Shown: in pieces, positions 1 through 8,421 of the stretch
Position numbering within the stretch: position 1 is the first letter of the stretch
Layout of the letters: each line of letters starts with the position of its first letter
DNA from: Parapedobacter lycopersici_A
Lineage (GTDB): Bacteria; Bacteroidota; Bacteroidia; Sphingobacteriales; Sphingobacteriaceae
Assembly (NCBI RefSeq): GCF_040395035.1
Contig: NZ_JBEBRB010000003.1
Location: 1-64,000, forward strand
DNA: 64,000 nucleotides
Reading direction: 5' to 3'
Notes under the pieces: generated by a model
Told to the model about the DNA's origin: nothing
What the model saw: only the letters and a program-made list of their open reading frames with translations
Database searches by the model: none
Program-made: the position numbers and the translations under genes

Positions 1-54
1 ACCGCCACGTTCGGGGATGGGAAAAAACAAGTGACCATGCGCCGGTATGGATAA
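1..54 (+). CDS. Possible C-terminal tail of a protein entering from the left edge
   Basis: Frame 1 of the plus strand is open from the window edge to a TAA at 52-54 and would encode the 17-residue tail TATFGDGKKQVTMRRYG. Nothing else explains these bases. The stretch is too short to recognise a family, and chance openness over 17 codons is common, so this is only a suggestion of a partial gene that converges on the next one. Confidence 0.22.
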   Translation, partial: TATFGDGKKQVTMRRYG

Positions 55-98
55 CTTTGACGGATCAGTAAATTGACTCCGAGGGCATACACCTGAAA

Positions 99-443
99 TC
101 AGTCGATCATTTTACGGCACGCCTCCGCACAGTCCCGGCATGCTGCCGCGCAGGCCTTGCAGTGATCGGTGTCATGTTTTTCACAGGCTGCGGCACAATC
201 ATCACATACCTGGGCGCATAGTGCACACAGCTGGTTTACATACCCTTCGTGACCGACTCCACTTGTCTTTGCCATAAATGACGCGGCCATTCGGCAAATT
301 TCCGCACAAAAACGATCCAGGTGAATGCAAGTAGCCATGGCACTTATGTGCTCTTCCATAAGGCACGCTGTTGCACAGTGATCGCAGGCATCGGCACAGG
401 TATAACAAGCGGCGATGCAATCTTTATATTTTTCCTGTATCAT
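99..443 (-). CDS. Four-helix-bundle copper-storage-type protein (Csp family)
   Basis: A 114-residue protein with about 19 cysteines, nearly all in CxxC or CxxxC spacing along helical segments. This is the pattern of the Csp copper-storage family (formerly DUF326), in which cysteines lining a four-helix bundle bind many Cu(I) ions. There is no signal peptide, which points to a cytosolic Csp3-like form that buffers copper inside the cell. His residues near 32 and 41 and in the C-terminal third could add ligands. The length matches the family. The gene stands alone, with no copper regulator or P-type ATPase visible beside it. Family assignment is firm; copper as the physiological ligand is inferred from the family. 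Confidence 0.85.
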   Translation of the reverse strand: MIQEKYKDCIAACYTCADACDHCATACLMEEHISAMATCIHLDRFCAEICRMAASFMAKTSGVGHEGYVNQLCALCAQVCDDCAAACEKHDTDHCKACAAACRDCAEACRKMID

Positions 444-541
444 AGCAAATTCGGATATGGTGTATCATTAATGCTAACACCTGTATTGCTGTATTGTTTA
501 ATCCGAAGTCTGCATGAATTTGCGGGATAGGTGAGATTTCC

Positions 542-1462
542 CTACGGAGTAACCGGTTCGCGCTCCATGGGCCGTGTCTTGATTAGACTGGGATTGCGGT
601 CTATTTTCTCCATTACATCCAATATGGTTCGTACCGACTGGTAAAAGAAATCGGGCTGGATATTCTCAAATGTGTCGTCCGGTGTGTGGTAGCCCGGATG
701 ATCCTCTACGCCGAAGTAAATAAATGGGATATGTTTTGCGTGGAAAGCTGCATGATCACTTTGCGTGGTCCAGTCAGCTGGTCCGGAGCCCGGAATATCA
801 TGACCTGCCCTAAGCCTGACATGGGGATTTTCGCTTTTTACCAAAGGCAATAAATACGGATAATGATACGTGCCGCTGGCATATAGTTCGTGGTTTTCAT
901 TCCGGCTGATCATATCCATATTCACATTCAGCATCATAGTCGACAGTGCCAGCGGCGGATGGGCCACAAAGTACCGAGCGCCGCGAAGTCCCATTTCTTC
1001 GGCATCGAAGGCGGTGAAAATAAGCGTGTGGTTTGGTTGATGGACACTGTAATACCTGGCCAGAGCCAGTAATCCCGCTACACCACTCGCATTGTCATCG
1101 GCACCTAGATACACTTCACCTTGACGTTCCCCAAGGTGGTCATAATGTGCGGAAATAACCACCGCTTCATGTTGTTTGCCCGGGATGTATCCGATAATAT
1201 TGTATCCGTTGACGCTGTCATTCAGCGGAAATTGCTGAAGGTAGCCGGGTGTAAAAGCGGTCAGGCCTAATTCAGTAAACCGATCAACAATATAGGTTTT
1301 TGCTTTTTCGTGACCAACGGTACCCGGCTTTCTTCCGGAGAACTTCGCAGATGATAAGGTTTTGATGTCATTGATTAACTGTATTTTATCGATGGGCTGT
1401 GCCCGGGGCGTGCAGGCCCAACTGAAAAAAAGAAGAAAAAGAATACAATGCCTGATTTCCAT
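542..1462 (-). CDS. M28 family zinc aminopeptidase, exported
   Basis: About 306 residues when started at the ATG at 1462, which puts a hydrophobic signal sequence at the N-terminus; the frame stays open 14 codons upstream but that extension would bury the signal. M28 metallopeptidase features are visible in order: SAHYDHLG (zinc His), GADDNASG (bridging Asp), AFDAEEMG (catalytic Glu pair), NMDMIS (Asp), and a final His in DHPGYHTPDD. The enzyme should remove N-terminal residues from peptides in the periplasm or at the surface. A Cys near the signal end hints at a lipoprotein but the lipobox is poor. It sits alone between terminator-like hairpins. Confidence 0.85.
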   Translation of the reverse strand: MEIRHCILFLLFFSWACTPRAQPIDKIQLINDIKTLSSAKFSGRKPGTVGHEKAKTYIVDRFTELGLTAFTPGYLQQFPLNDSVNGYNIIGYIPGKQHEAVVISAHYDHLGERQGEVYLGADDNASGVAGLLALARYYSVHQPNHTLIFTAFDAEEMGLRGARYFVAHPPLALSTMMLNVNMDMISRNENHELYASGTYHYPYLLPLVKSENPHVRLRAGHDIPGSGPADWTTQSDHAAFHAKHIPFIYFGVEDHPGYHTPDDTFENIQPDFFYQSVRTILDVMEKIDRNPSLIKTRPMEREPVTP

Positions 1463-1525
1463 AATCGATATACTAAGCCGCGGCCCCGGAATAAGCGTCC
1501 ACATAAATAATTGTTAAAAAAATAG

Positions 1526-1557
1526 ACGCCCATAAAACAAAAGAAAAATATGGGCGT
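1526..1557 (-). terminator. Hairpin with T-run, minus-strand terminator
   Basis: A 9-bp perfect inverted repeat, ACGCCCATA at 1526-1534 and TATGGGCGT at 1549-1557, is followed on the minus strand by CTATTTTTTTAA. It lies downstream of tyrA and upstream of the M28 peptidase, so it would end the aminotransferase-tyrA transcript. Confidence 0.6.
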
Positions 1558-1600
1558 TATAAGTGTAGGTTTAGGTTGATAAAAAAACATTTCGTTTTTG

Positions 1601-1629
1601 CCGCGCTTCCCCAAAGGCGCGGTTTTTTT
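1601..1629 (+). terminator. GC-rich hairpin plus seven T, plus-strand orientation
   Basis: CCGCGC at 1601-1606 pairs with GCGCGG at 1617-1622 and is followed by seven T. Orientation fits a plus-strand terminator, although no plus-strand gene is seen upstream. On the minus strand the stem is followed by a second A/T-rich stem (1581-1599), so it may also help to end the tyrA transcript. Confidence 0.55.
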
Positions 1630-1666
1630 ATGTCTTTGCTGCCGGGCCCTTACGGGCACCGTTTCG

Positions 1667-2506
1667 CTATTTGAGTATCCTCCGGATTTTATTAGACTTT
1701 TTAATCAGCTTGTGAAACGTTTCATAATCTTCCGCGGCCAGTACATCGTATACATTTTGCAGCTGCTTGATGTGCTCCCGGAGTACTTCAAGTACGTTTT
1801 CACGGTTTTGACGAAAAATAGGCGTCCACATATCCGGTGAGCTTTTGGCCAGTCGTACGGTGGATTCAAATCCAGAGCCTGCCAGCTCAAAAATCCGGCC
1901 CTGCGATTTTTCTTTTTCCAGCACGGTAAGCGCCAACGCAAACGATGTGATATGCGAAATGTGGGACACGTAAGCCGTATGCACATCATGTTCCCGTGCG
2001 TTCATAAAGGTAGTCTGCATCTCCAGGTGATCGGTAATGGCGTCCGCTATTTCAAATGCATCGTCGTCACTGTTTGTCGCATCCACGTACACCATTACTT
2101 TCCCTTTGAACAGTCCGGGTATGGCTGCTTCCGGTCCCGAATATTCAGTCCCAGCCATCGGGTGGGCAGCAACCAGCCGGCCACGCTTCGGATGATGTGC
2201 AATGGCTTCGATAATTGCGGTTTTGGTAGAGCCCATATCGATAATAACCTGGTTGGTGACCTGGTCGAGAATATGAGATAGCGAACTTAGGATGGCATCT
2301 ACCGGCATGGTTAAAAAGATGACATCCGCTTCCTGGATTGCCGTATCCAGTGTTGCTGCTTCGTCAATGAGTCCAAGCTGCAGCGCCTTTTTTAAATTGC
2401 TTTCGCTTTTATCTACGCCAATAACTTTCTTGACAACTTGTTTTTCCTTTAGGGTGATGGCAACCGACCCGCCAATGAGTCCAACGCCAACTATGGCTAT
2501 ATTCAT
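1667..2506 (-). CDS. tyrA: Prephenate dehydrogenase (tyrosine biosynthesis)
   Basis: A 279-residue, NAD(P)-dependent prephenate dehydrogenase that converts prephenate to 4-hydroxyphenylpyruvate. The N-terminal nucleotide-binding loop VGVGLIGGS is at residues 6-14, and the conserved prephenate-site segment HPMAGTEYSGPEAA is near residue 115. The rest is the helical dimerisation domain; no chorismate mutase or ACT domain is attached, as is usual for the short Bacteroidota form. It starts 26 bases after the upstream aminotransferase stop and is almost certainly co-transcribed with it, so the two genes give the last steps of tyrosine synthesis. Confidence 0.92.
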   Translation of the reverse strand: MNIAIVGVGLIGGSVAITLKEKQVVKKVIGVDKSESNLKKALQLGLIDEAATLDTAIQEADVIFLTMPVDAILSSLSHILDQVTNQVIIDMGSTKTAIIEAIAHHPKRGRLVAAHPMAGTEYSGPEAAIPGLFKGKVMVYVDATNSDDDAFEIADAITDHLEMQTTFMNAREHDVHTAYVSHISHITSFALALTVLEKEKSQGRIFELAGSGFESTVRLAKSSPDMWTPIFRQNRENVLEVLREHIKQLQNVYDVLAAEDYETFHKLIKKSNKIRRILK

Positions 2507-2532
2507 TGATGTGAAATTATTCGTCTGTAAAT

Positions 2533-3705
2533 TTAGTGCAGCGCCACCGCTGCCTTGGTGATCCGATTGATGGCCGTGTCAAAGGTTTCTTCGGTGGCAC
2601 AGAGGCTTACGCGGATATAAGCGTCGCCACCGCTGCCAAAAATGCCTCCCGGCGTAATGAAAACCCGCGCTTTCTGAAGAATTTCATCGCTCAGCGCATA
2701 GCCGTCCGCGTACCCTCCCGGAATATGGGCCCACACAAAAAGACCGACCTGGTCCCGATTATACACACAGCCCAGCCCATCCAGCAACTGATACACCTTT
2801 TTGCGCCGGTTCCGGTACGTTTCATTTAGTGATGCATACCAATCCGGTCCCAGGGACAACGCCTTGGCGGCGGCAAGCTGCACAGGAAGAAACATGCCCG
2901 AGTCCATATTGCTTTTAAAACGAACAATCTCATTAATGCGTTGCTCGGCCGCAGCCAGCATGCCGACACGCCATCCTGCCATGTTACCTGACTTGCTTAG
3001 GGAGTTGAGTTCGATGGCAACTTCCAGTGCGCCATCGATGGCCAGGATACTCTGTGGTTGTTCGTTTAAGATAAAACTGTATGGGTTATCGTGGCATAAT
3101 AAAATCTGATGCTGTTTGGCGAAGGCTACCAGCTCACCGAAAAAAGAAGCAGGTGCCGCTGCGCCGGTAGGCATGTGCGGATAATTCAGCCACATCAGTT
3201 TCACCCGGCTTAAATCAAGTTTGGCCAACGCATCCAGGTCGGGTAGCCAGTTTCGCCCCGCATCCAACGTGTACGGAATTGCGGTTGCCTCACTGAGACG
3301 GACGGCAGAAGCATACGTGGGATAGCCCGGATTGGGAATGAGTGCCTCGTCACCGGCTTGGAGATAGGTCATGCAGACATGTACGATGCCCTCCTTGGAA
3401 CCGATCAACGGCAATATTTCCTTTGCCGGGTCGAGTGAAACCCCATAATAGCGGCTATACCAGTCGCCAATCGCCTGTCGCAGAGCCGGAATACCACGGT
3501 AATTCTGGTAACCATGGGTGTTTGGTTGTTCGGCATATTCACTGAGCGTCTGGATAACGGAAGGGTGCGGAGGCAGGTCCGGACTCCCGATGCCCAGGTT
3601 GATGACTTTTTCGCCATTTTGGTTCAGTTGGTCAATTTCCCGTAATTTTTTGGAAAAATAATATTCCTCGGTGTGCTGTAAACGCCCAGCAACGTGTATT
3701 TGCAT
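2533..3705 (-). CDS. Class I/II PLP aminotransferase, probably aromatic
   Basis: A 390-residue fold-type I aminotransferase. The PLP lysine lies in SLSKSGNMAGWRVG (about residue 240), and a substrate-side motif NPGYPTY is near residue 125. The sequence resembles the LL-diaminopimelate/aromatic aminotransferase branch. Because it is the first gene of a pair with tyrA, the likely job is transamination of 4-hydroxyphenylpyruvate (and phenylpyruvate) to tyrosine and phenylalanine. In many Bacteroidota pheA and a DAHP synthase gene flank this pair; neither is present here. A DapL-type role cannot be excluded. It is divergent from the exporter gene, with 92 bases between starts. Confidence 0.82.
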   Translation of the reverse strand: MQIHVAGRLQHTEEYYFSKKLREIDQLNQNGEKVINLGIGSPDLPPHPSVIQTLSEYAEQPNTHGYQNYRGIPALRQAIGDWYSRYYGVSLDPAKEILPLIGSKEGIVHVCMTYLQAGDEALIPNPGYPTYASAVRLSEATAIPYTLDAGRNWLPDLDALAKLDLSRVKLMWLNYPHMPTGAAAPASFFGELVAFAKQHQILLCHDNPYSFILNEQPQSILAIDGALEVAIELNSLSKSGNMAGWRVGMLAAAEQRINEIVRFKSNMDSGMFLPVQLAAAKALSLGPDWYASLNETYRNRRKKVYQLLDGLGCVYNRDQVGLFVWAHIPGGYADGYALSDEILQKARVFITPGGIFGSGGDAYIRVSLCATEETFDTAINRITKAAVALH

Positions 3706-3771
3706 CGTATTTCTTTTGAGCGACTAAATTAAGTAATCTTATCCGTTTTTCCACGCTACCTCTCTTTTTCA

Positions 3772-3779
3772 TACCTTTG
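3772..3779 (+). promoter_or_regulatory. Bacteroidota -7 box TACCTTTG for the ABC exporter
   Basis: A perfect TAnnTTTG match 18 bases upstream of the ATG at 3798. The -33 region is T-rich but has no clear TTTG. Confidence 0.6.
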
Positions 3780-3797
3780 CTGCTTGCTTATTAGTTG

Positions 3798-5618
3798 ATG
3801 AAGACATACCTGCGATTACTTTCATATGCCAAGCCGATAGAGAAATATGCAATTCCCTATGTGTTGTGCACATTGATCACGGTTGTTTTCAGTACCTTAA
3901 ACCTGGCATTGCTAGCTCCGTTGCTGCATACGCTTTTTTTGGCAGAGGGTGCCGAAGCGATGGTTGACAAACCGGAACAGTGGCATGATGTGCTGGGTTA
4001 TTTCACTTACTATGCACAACAAGCCAACCTGCTGTACGGACCTTATGGGGCGTTGAAATGGGTCTGTATAACCATTGTCTGCTCGGTATTCATCAGTAAT
4101 CTTTTCCGTTATTTCTCCCAGCGTGTGATGGAAAATTTACGCATCCATACGCTGCTGAACCTACGACGTACGGTCTTTGATAATGTGATGGATTTGCACG
4201 TGGGCTATTTCAGTAATCACCGTAAGGGAGATATTATTTCCAAAATCGCTTCTGATGTGCAGGTGGTTCAGTTTTCGGTAACGGGTACGTTGCAGGTTGT
4301 CTTTAAAGAACCGTTGCAGCTGCTGGCTTACCTGGTGATGTTGTTTCTGATTTCATTTAAGCTGACGCTGTTCACGATCCTGGTAATCCCGGTCTCAGCT
4401 TTTATCATTTCCCGGATTGTGAAGCGGCTGAAGGCTCAGGCAAAAGAAGCACAGCAGGTGTATGGAAATATGATTACCTACCTGGATGAGGCACTGTCGG
4501 GGATTAAGATTATCAAGGCTTTCAATGCCACTGAATTTATTAAAAAGCAGTTTAACGACGAAAACACCTATTTCTCCAAGCTCAGCCGCCGGATGGTGAG
4601 GCGCCAGCAATTGGGATCGCCTGTGTCGGAGTTGCTGGGTGTCATTATGGTCGCTGTGATCCTGCTTTATGGCGGACACCTTGTGCTGAGCGGCTCTGGC
4701 GAGCTGGCTGCAACCGATTTTATTGCGTATATCGCATTGTTTTCACAGGTTATGCGCCCTGCCAAGGCACTAACCGATTCTTTCAGTAACATTCATTCCG
4801 GGCTGGCTGCGGGCGAACGGGTACTCGAGTTAATTGATCAGCAAAGTGCAATCCAGGATGCACCGGATGCCAAAGTAATCACCAGCTTGAACGAAGGCAT
4901 CCAACTGGAGAATGTGCATTTTTCATATGGCGATAAAGAAGTACTGAAAGGGATTAATCTCACGGTTCCGAAAGGGAAAACGGTAGCGCTTGTTGGTCCA
5001 TCAGGAGGAGGGAAGTCCACGCTGGTCGATCTGATCCCGCGGTTTTTGGACGTGTCCGATGGGCATGTGCTGTTCGATGGGATTGATGTACGTACCCTGC
5101 GTGCCGACTCCCTGCGCCAGCTGATCGGCTTGGTTAACCAGGAGTCTGTATTGTTTAATGACACGATTTTCAATAATATCGCATTCGCGACACCCGATGC
5201 AACGGAAGAGGCAGTCATTGCGGCGGCCAGGATTGCCAATGCCCACGAGTTTATTCTTGATGCTGAGCATGGGTATCAGACGAATATCGGTGACCGGGGA
5301 ACGCGACTGTCGGGTGGACAGCGCCAGCGGATTTGCATTGCCCGTGCGGTATTGAAGAACCCGCCGATTCTGCTTTTGGACGAAGCCACATCGGCATTAG
5401 ATACCGAATCCGAAAAATTGGTGCAGGATGCGCTTTCGCGGTTGATGGAAAATCGGACAACCATTGTAATCGCCCACCGGCTGAGTACCATTCAGAACGC
5501 GGATAAAATCGTCGTACTGGAAGCAGGCCGTATTGTGGAGGAAGGTAACCACCAGCAGTTACTAGCCCAAAACGGACTCTACAGACGCTTGATTGATATG
5601 CAGCAATTTGGTGATTAA
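3798..5618 (+). CDS. MsbA-like ABC exporter (fused permease and ATPase)
   Basis: About 606 residues. The first 330 residues hold the transmembrane half with about six membrane helices. The ATPase follows: Walker A GPSGGGKST near residue 400, Q-loop LVNQES near 450, signature LSGGQRQR near 504, Walker B ILLLDEATSALD near 524 and H-loop IAHRLST near 557. This is the homodimeric half-transporter layout of MsbA/lipid and drug exporters; lipid A flipping is possible but substrate cannot be read from sequence. Start chosen at ATG 3798, one codon after an in-frame TTG. Followed after 50 bases by mqnE with its own -7 box. Confidence 0.88.
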   Translation: MKTYLRLLSYAKPIEKYAIPYVLCTLITVVFSTLNLALLAPLLHTLFLAEGAEAMVDKPEQWHDVLGYFTYYAQQANLLYGPYGALKWVCITIVCSVFISNLFRYFSQRVMENLRIHTLLNLRRTVFDNVMDLHVGYFSNHRKGDIISKIASDVQVVQFSVTGTLQVVFKEPLQLLAYLVMLFLISFKLTLFTILVIPVSAFIISRIVKRLKAQAKEAQQVYGNMITYLDEALSGIKIIKAFNATEFIKKQFNDENTYFSKLSRRMVRRQQLGSPVSELLGVIMVAVILLYGGHLVLSGSGELAATDFIAYIALFSQVMRPAKALTDSFSNIHSGLAAGERVLELIDQQSAIQDAPDAKVITSLNEGIQLENVHFSYGDKEVLKGINLTVPKGKTVALVGPSGGGKSTLVDLIPRFLDVSDGHVLFDGIDVRTLRADSLRQLIGLVNQESVLFNDTIFNNIAFATPDATEEAVIAAARIANAHEFILDAEHGYQTNIGDRGTRLSGGQRQRICIARAVLKNPPILLLDEATSALDTESEKLVQDALSRLMENRTTIVIAHRLSTIQNADKIVVLEAGRIVEEGNHQQLLAQNGLYRRLIDMQQFGD

Positions 5619-5641
5619 TTGCTTTTCCGTGCAAGTTTCGC

Positions 5642-5649
5642 TAAATTTG
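5642..5649 (+). promoter_or_regulatory. Bacteroidota -7 box TAAATTTG for mqnE
   Basis: A perfect TAnnTTTG match 19 bases upstream of the mqnE ATG, in the short gap after the exporter gene. It implies that the menaquinone genes have their own promoter. Confidence 0.55.
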
Positions 5650-5668
5650 CAAGATAAGATTTCAGGAT

Positions 5669-6874
5669 ATGGATGCCGGAAAAAAACTCACTTTCCTTCT
5701 CAATAATACACACCTCGACAACCGTTTAAAAGCCATCGCTGAAAAAGTATATCACGGTGCCCGGATAAGCGAGGAAGAAGGCGTGTTATTATTCGAAAAA
5801 GGAGAACTGGGATATCTTGGAACGCTGGCTAATTTTATCAGGGAACGGCGGCATGGCGATCTGACCTACTTTAACCGTAATTTTCATATCGAACCAACTA
5901 ACCTCTGTGTATACGATTGCAAATTCTGCTCATATTCCCGCTTAATTAAGGAGCGGGCCGATGGCTGGGAAGCAACGATGGAGGAGATGCTTAACCAGGT
6001 GCAATCGTACGATGGTGAACCGGTAACCGAAGCCCACATTGTAGGAGGAGTACTGCCTCAGTATAATATGACCTTTTATATGGAGCTGTTTTCGGCCATT
6101 AAACGCCACCGGCCCGACCTGCATATTAAGGCACTCACGCCGGTTGAATACCATTATATCTTCAAAAAAGCGAAGGTAGACTACGCAACGGGTATGGCCA
6201 TGATGAAAGAAGCGGGCTTGGATTCGATGCCCGGCGGGGGAGCGGAGATTTTTCATCCCGAGATCCGCGAACAGATTGCAAAAGATAAATGTGACGCGAC
6301 ACAGTGGTTACAGATCCATGAGGTGTGGCATCAGCTGGGTATGCATTCCAATGCGACCATGTTGTATGGACATATTGAGCAGTACTGGCATCGGATTGAT
6401 CATATGGAACGCCTGCGCGCGTTGCAGGACACAACCGGAGGATTCCAGACGTTTGTGCCGCTTAAATTCCGGAATAAGGATAACCAGATGTCACACGTTG
6501 CTGAATCGTCCGTCATCGAAGACCTGAAAAATTATGCGGTCAGCCGGATTTACCTTGATAATTTTCCGCATATTAAGGCTTACTGGGCAATGATCAGCCG
6601 GGAAACGGCTCAGTTGTCGCTGGGGTTCGGCGTGGATGATATTGACGGTACGCTCGATGACACGACCAAAATTTATTCCATGGCAGGTGCAGAAGAACAA
6701 CATCCGGCAATGAGCACGCGCGAGCTTGTGGAACTTATCCGAAATGCGGGCAGGCATCCGATTGAACGCGATACCCTGTATCGTGTCATTACCGATTACA
6801 GGGACGTTGTATTCGAGGAAAAAACTGCATCAACCCCTGCCGCTTATTATCAGTTGCCGGTATTGAATAAATAA
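5669..6874 (+). CDS. mqnE: Aminofutalosine synthase MqnE (radical SAM)
   Basis: A 401-residue radical SAM enzyme with the [4Fe-4S] motif CVYDCKFC (Cys80, Cys84, Cys87). It joins the 3-enolpyruvyl-benzoate made by MqnA to S-adenosylmethionine, giving aminofutalosine, the second step of the futalosine route to menaquinone. The conserved segments GGVLPQ, ALTPVE and MPGGGAEIF are present, and mqnA two genes on supports MqnE over the related MqnC. Length is normal. First gene of a three-gene operon: 14 bases separate it from the phosphatase gene, which overlaps mqnA by one base. Confidence 0.93.
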   Translation: MDAGKKLTFLLNNTHLDNRLKAIAEKVYHGARISEEEGVLLFEKGELGYLGTLANFIRERRHGDLTYFNRNFHIEPTNLCVYDCKFCSYSRLIKERADGWEATMEEMLNQVQSYDGEPVTEAHIVGGVLPQYNMTFYMELFSAIKRHRPDLHIKALTPVEYHYIFKKAKVDYATGMAMMKEAGLDSMPGGGAEIFHPEIREQIAKDKCDATQWLQIHEVWHQLGMHSNATMLYGHIEQYWHRIDHMERLRALQDTTGGFQTFVPLKFRNKDNQMSHVAESSVIEDLKNYAVSRIYLDNFPHIKAYWAMISRETAQLSLGFGVDDIDGTLDDTTKIYSMAGAEEQHPAMSTRELVELIRNAGRHPIERDTLYRVITDYRDVVFEEKTASTPAAYYQLPVLNK

Positions 6875-6888
6875 GACACTATATATCG

Positions 6889-7515
6889 TTGAAAAAATCA
6901 CTTTACATCATCCGCCACGGCCAAACGGATCTTAACCTTAAAGGGATCGTTCAGGGCAGGGGAATTAACTCCCCGTTGAACGATACCGGAAGGCAGCAGG
7001 CTGAAGCATTTTACGAACATTATAAGAATGAGCAGTTTGACAAAATTTATACGTCTACTTTACTGCGCACGCATCAAACGGTGGATTTGTTCCTCCGGCA
7101 GGGAATTCCCTGGGAACAGCTGGAAGGCCTTGATGAAATAGGATGGGGGATCTATGAGGGAAGGGAACAAACCCCTGAAGTGATGCAGGGCTTTCTGGAG
7201 TTGACCGGAAGCTGGCGGAATGGCGAACTGGATAGTAGTGTGGAAGGTGGGGAAACGCCTAACCAGCTGCTTGCCCGGCAGCGCCGTGCACTTGACCATA
7301 TTATGGCTTCTCCAGATGAAGAACAGGTGCTGATCTGCATGCATGGCAGGGCAATGCGGGTTTTCCTGTGCATGCTCATAAACCGGGATATTGCGCTGAT
7401 GGATGATTTTCCGCATACCAACACCGCATTATACCGGGTACATTTTAACGGCGAAGAGTTTGCCATAACAGATACATATAACATTAAACACCTGGAGGGA
7501 CTTCTGACGGATTAA
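6889..7515 (+). CDS. Histidine phosphatase (phosphoglycerate mutase-like) in the menaquinone operon
   Basis: A 208-residue histidine phosphatase. The catalytic RHG is at residues 9-11 (IIRHGQTD), the acid residue lies in WGIYEGRE near 87, and the second His in CMHGRAMR near 152. The start is a TTG at 6889; no in-frame ATG precedes the RHG motif, so the unusual start seems real. Its stop overlaps the mqnA ATG (TAATG), showing translational coupling. The family removes phosphate from small molecules, but the substrate is unknown. Its place between mqnE and mqnA suggests, without proving, a role near the futalosine pathway or in nucleotide/sugar phosphate recycling. Confidence 0.85.
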   Translation: MKKSLYIIRHGQTDLNLKGIVQGRGINSPLNDTGRQQAEAFYEHYKNEQFDKIYTSTLLRTHQTVDLFLRQGIPWEQLEGLDEIGWGIYEGREQTPEVMQGFLELTGSWRNGELDSSVEGGETPNQLLARQRRALDHIMASPDEEQVLICMHGRAMRVFLCMLINRDIALMDDFPHTNTALYRVHFNGEEFAITDTYNIKHLEGLLTD

Positions 7516-8264
7516 TGGAAAAAGTGAAAGTTTCAGCGGTATCTTATACGAATACTTTACCGTTTATTTATGGGTTACAGCATTCGGATGTGATGCAGCA
7601 CATTGACCTTGCACTTGATGTACCCAGTGAATGTGCACACAAACTAATTGATGGCCGTGCAGACCTCGGCATCGTACCGGTGGCAGCCTTACTGGATATC
7701 CCGCGTCCTCATGTCGTTTCTGATTTTTGCCTGGGGGCCTCCGGACCGGTCAATTCCGTGTTTATTTTCAGTGAACTGCCCATCGAAGAGATCCGTTCCA
7801 TCCGTTTGGACGCGCAGTCGCGGACATCAAATGGCCTGGCGCAGGTGCTGCTCCGGTATTATTGGGAAAGGGAGGTGCTCGTCGTAGACCAGGGGGCTGC
7901 GGATGCCTATGTGGAAATAGGCGACCGCACTTTCGGGAAAAAGAATTTACATCCCTACGCCTACGACCTGTCGTTGTACTGGGAAAAATTTACGGGATTA
8001 CCCTTTGCATTTGCTGTTTGGACGGCAAACCGGACGTTGCCCGATTCATTTATTCAATTGTTCAATCAGGCGTTGGCTTATGGCGTGGATCACCGGGAAA
8101 CCGTTATCGACCGGCTTCCTCCGAGGCTTGATTTTGATTATAGGCAGTATCTGATGGAGTGTATTGATTATCAATACGACCAGGCTAAAAATGAAGCAGT
8201 GACATTATATTTGAAACTATTGAAGTCATTGAAAAATATTCCGGTGGCTAACAAAACAATCTGA
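7515..8264 (+). CDS. mqnA: Chorismate dehydratase MqnA
   Basis: A 249-residue periplasmic-binding-protein-like enzyme that dehydrates chorismate to 3-[(1-carboxyvinyl)oxy]benzoate, the entry step of futalosine menaquinone synthesis. Family segments VSYTNTLPF (residues 8-16), RADLGIVPVAAL and the Ser/Thr-rich DAQSRTSN are clear, as is PFAFAVWTAN in the second lobe. There is no signal peptide, as expected for a cytosolic enzyme. It is the last gene of the mqnE-phosphatase-mqnA operon. The later futalosine genes (mqnB/mqnC/mqnD) are not in the window. Confidence 0.92.
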   Translation: MEKVKVSAVSYTNTLPFIYGLQHSDVMQHIDLALDVPSECAHKLIDGRADLGIVPVAALLDIPRPHVVSDFCLGASGPVNSVFIFSELPIEEIRSIRLDAQSRTSNGLAQVLLRYYWEREVLVVDQGAADAYVEIGDRTFGKKNLHPYAYDLSLYWEKFTGLPFAFAVWTANRTLPDSFIQLFNQALAYGVDHRETVIDRLPPRLDFDYRQYLMECIDYQYDQAKNEAVTLYLKLLKSLKNIPVANKTI

Positions 8265-8421
8265 TCGCAGAAACTGTATGATAACTGACTTTACCTTAGC
8301 AGCCCGAATGTTTAATCAGCCCTAATTGATCCAAATGAATCCGGCAGGATTGAATAATCAGCTAACACACGGTGTCATGTTTATTTTACCGTAAAGCAGC
8401 TGGCCGTGAAGTAATAAGCAG

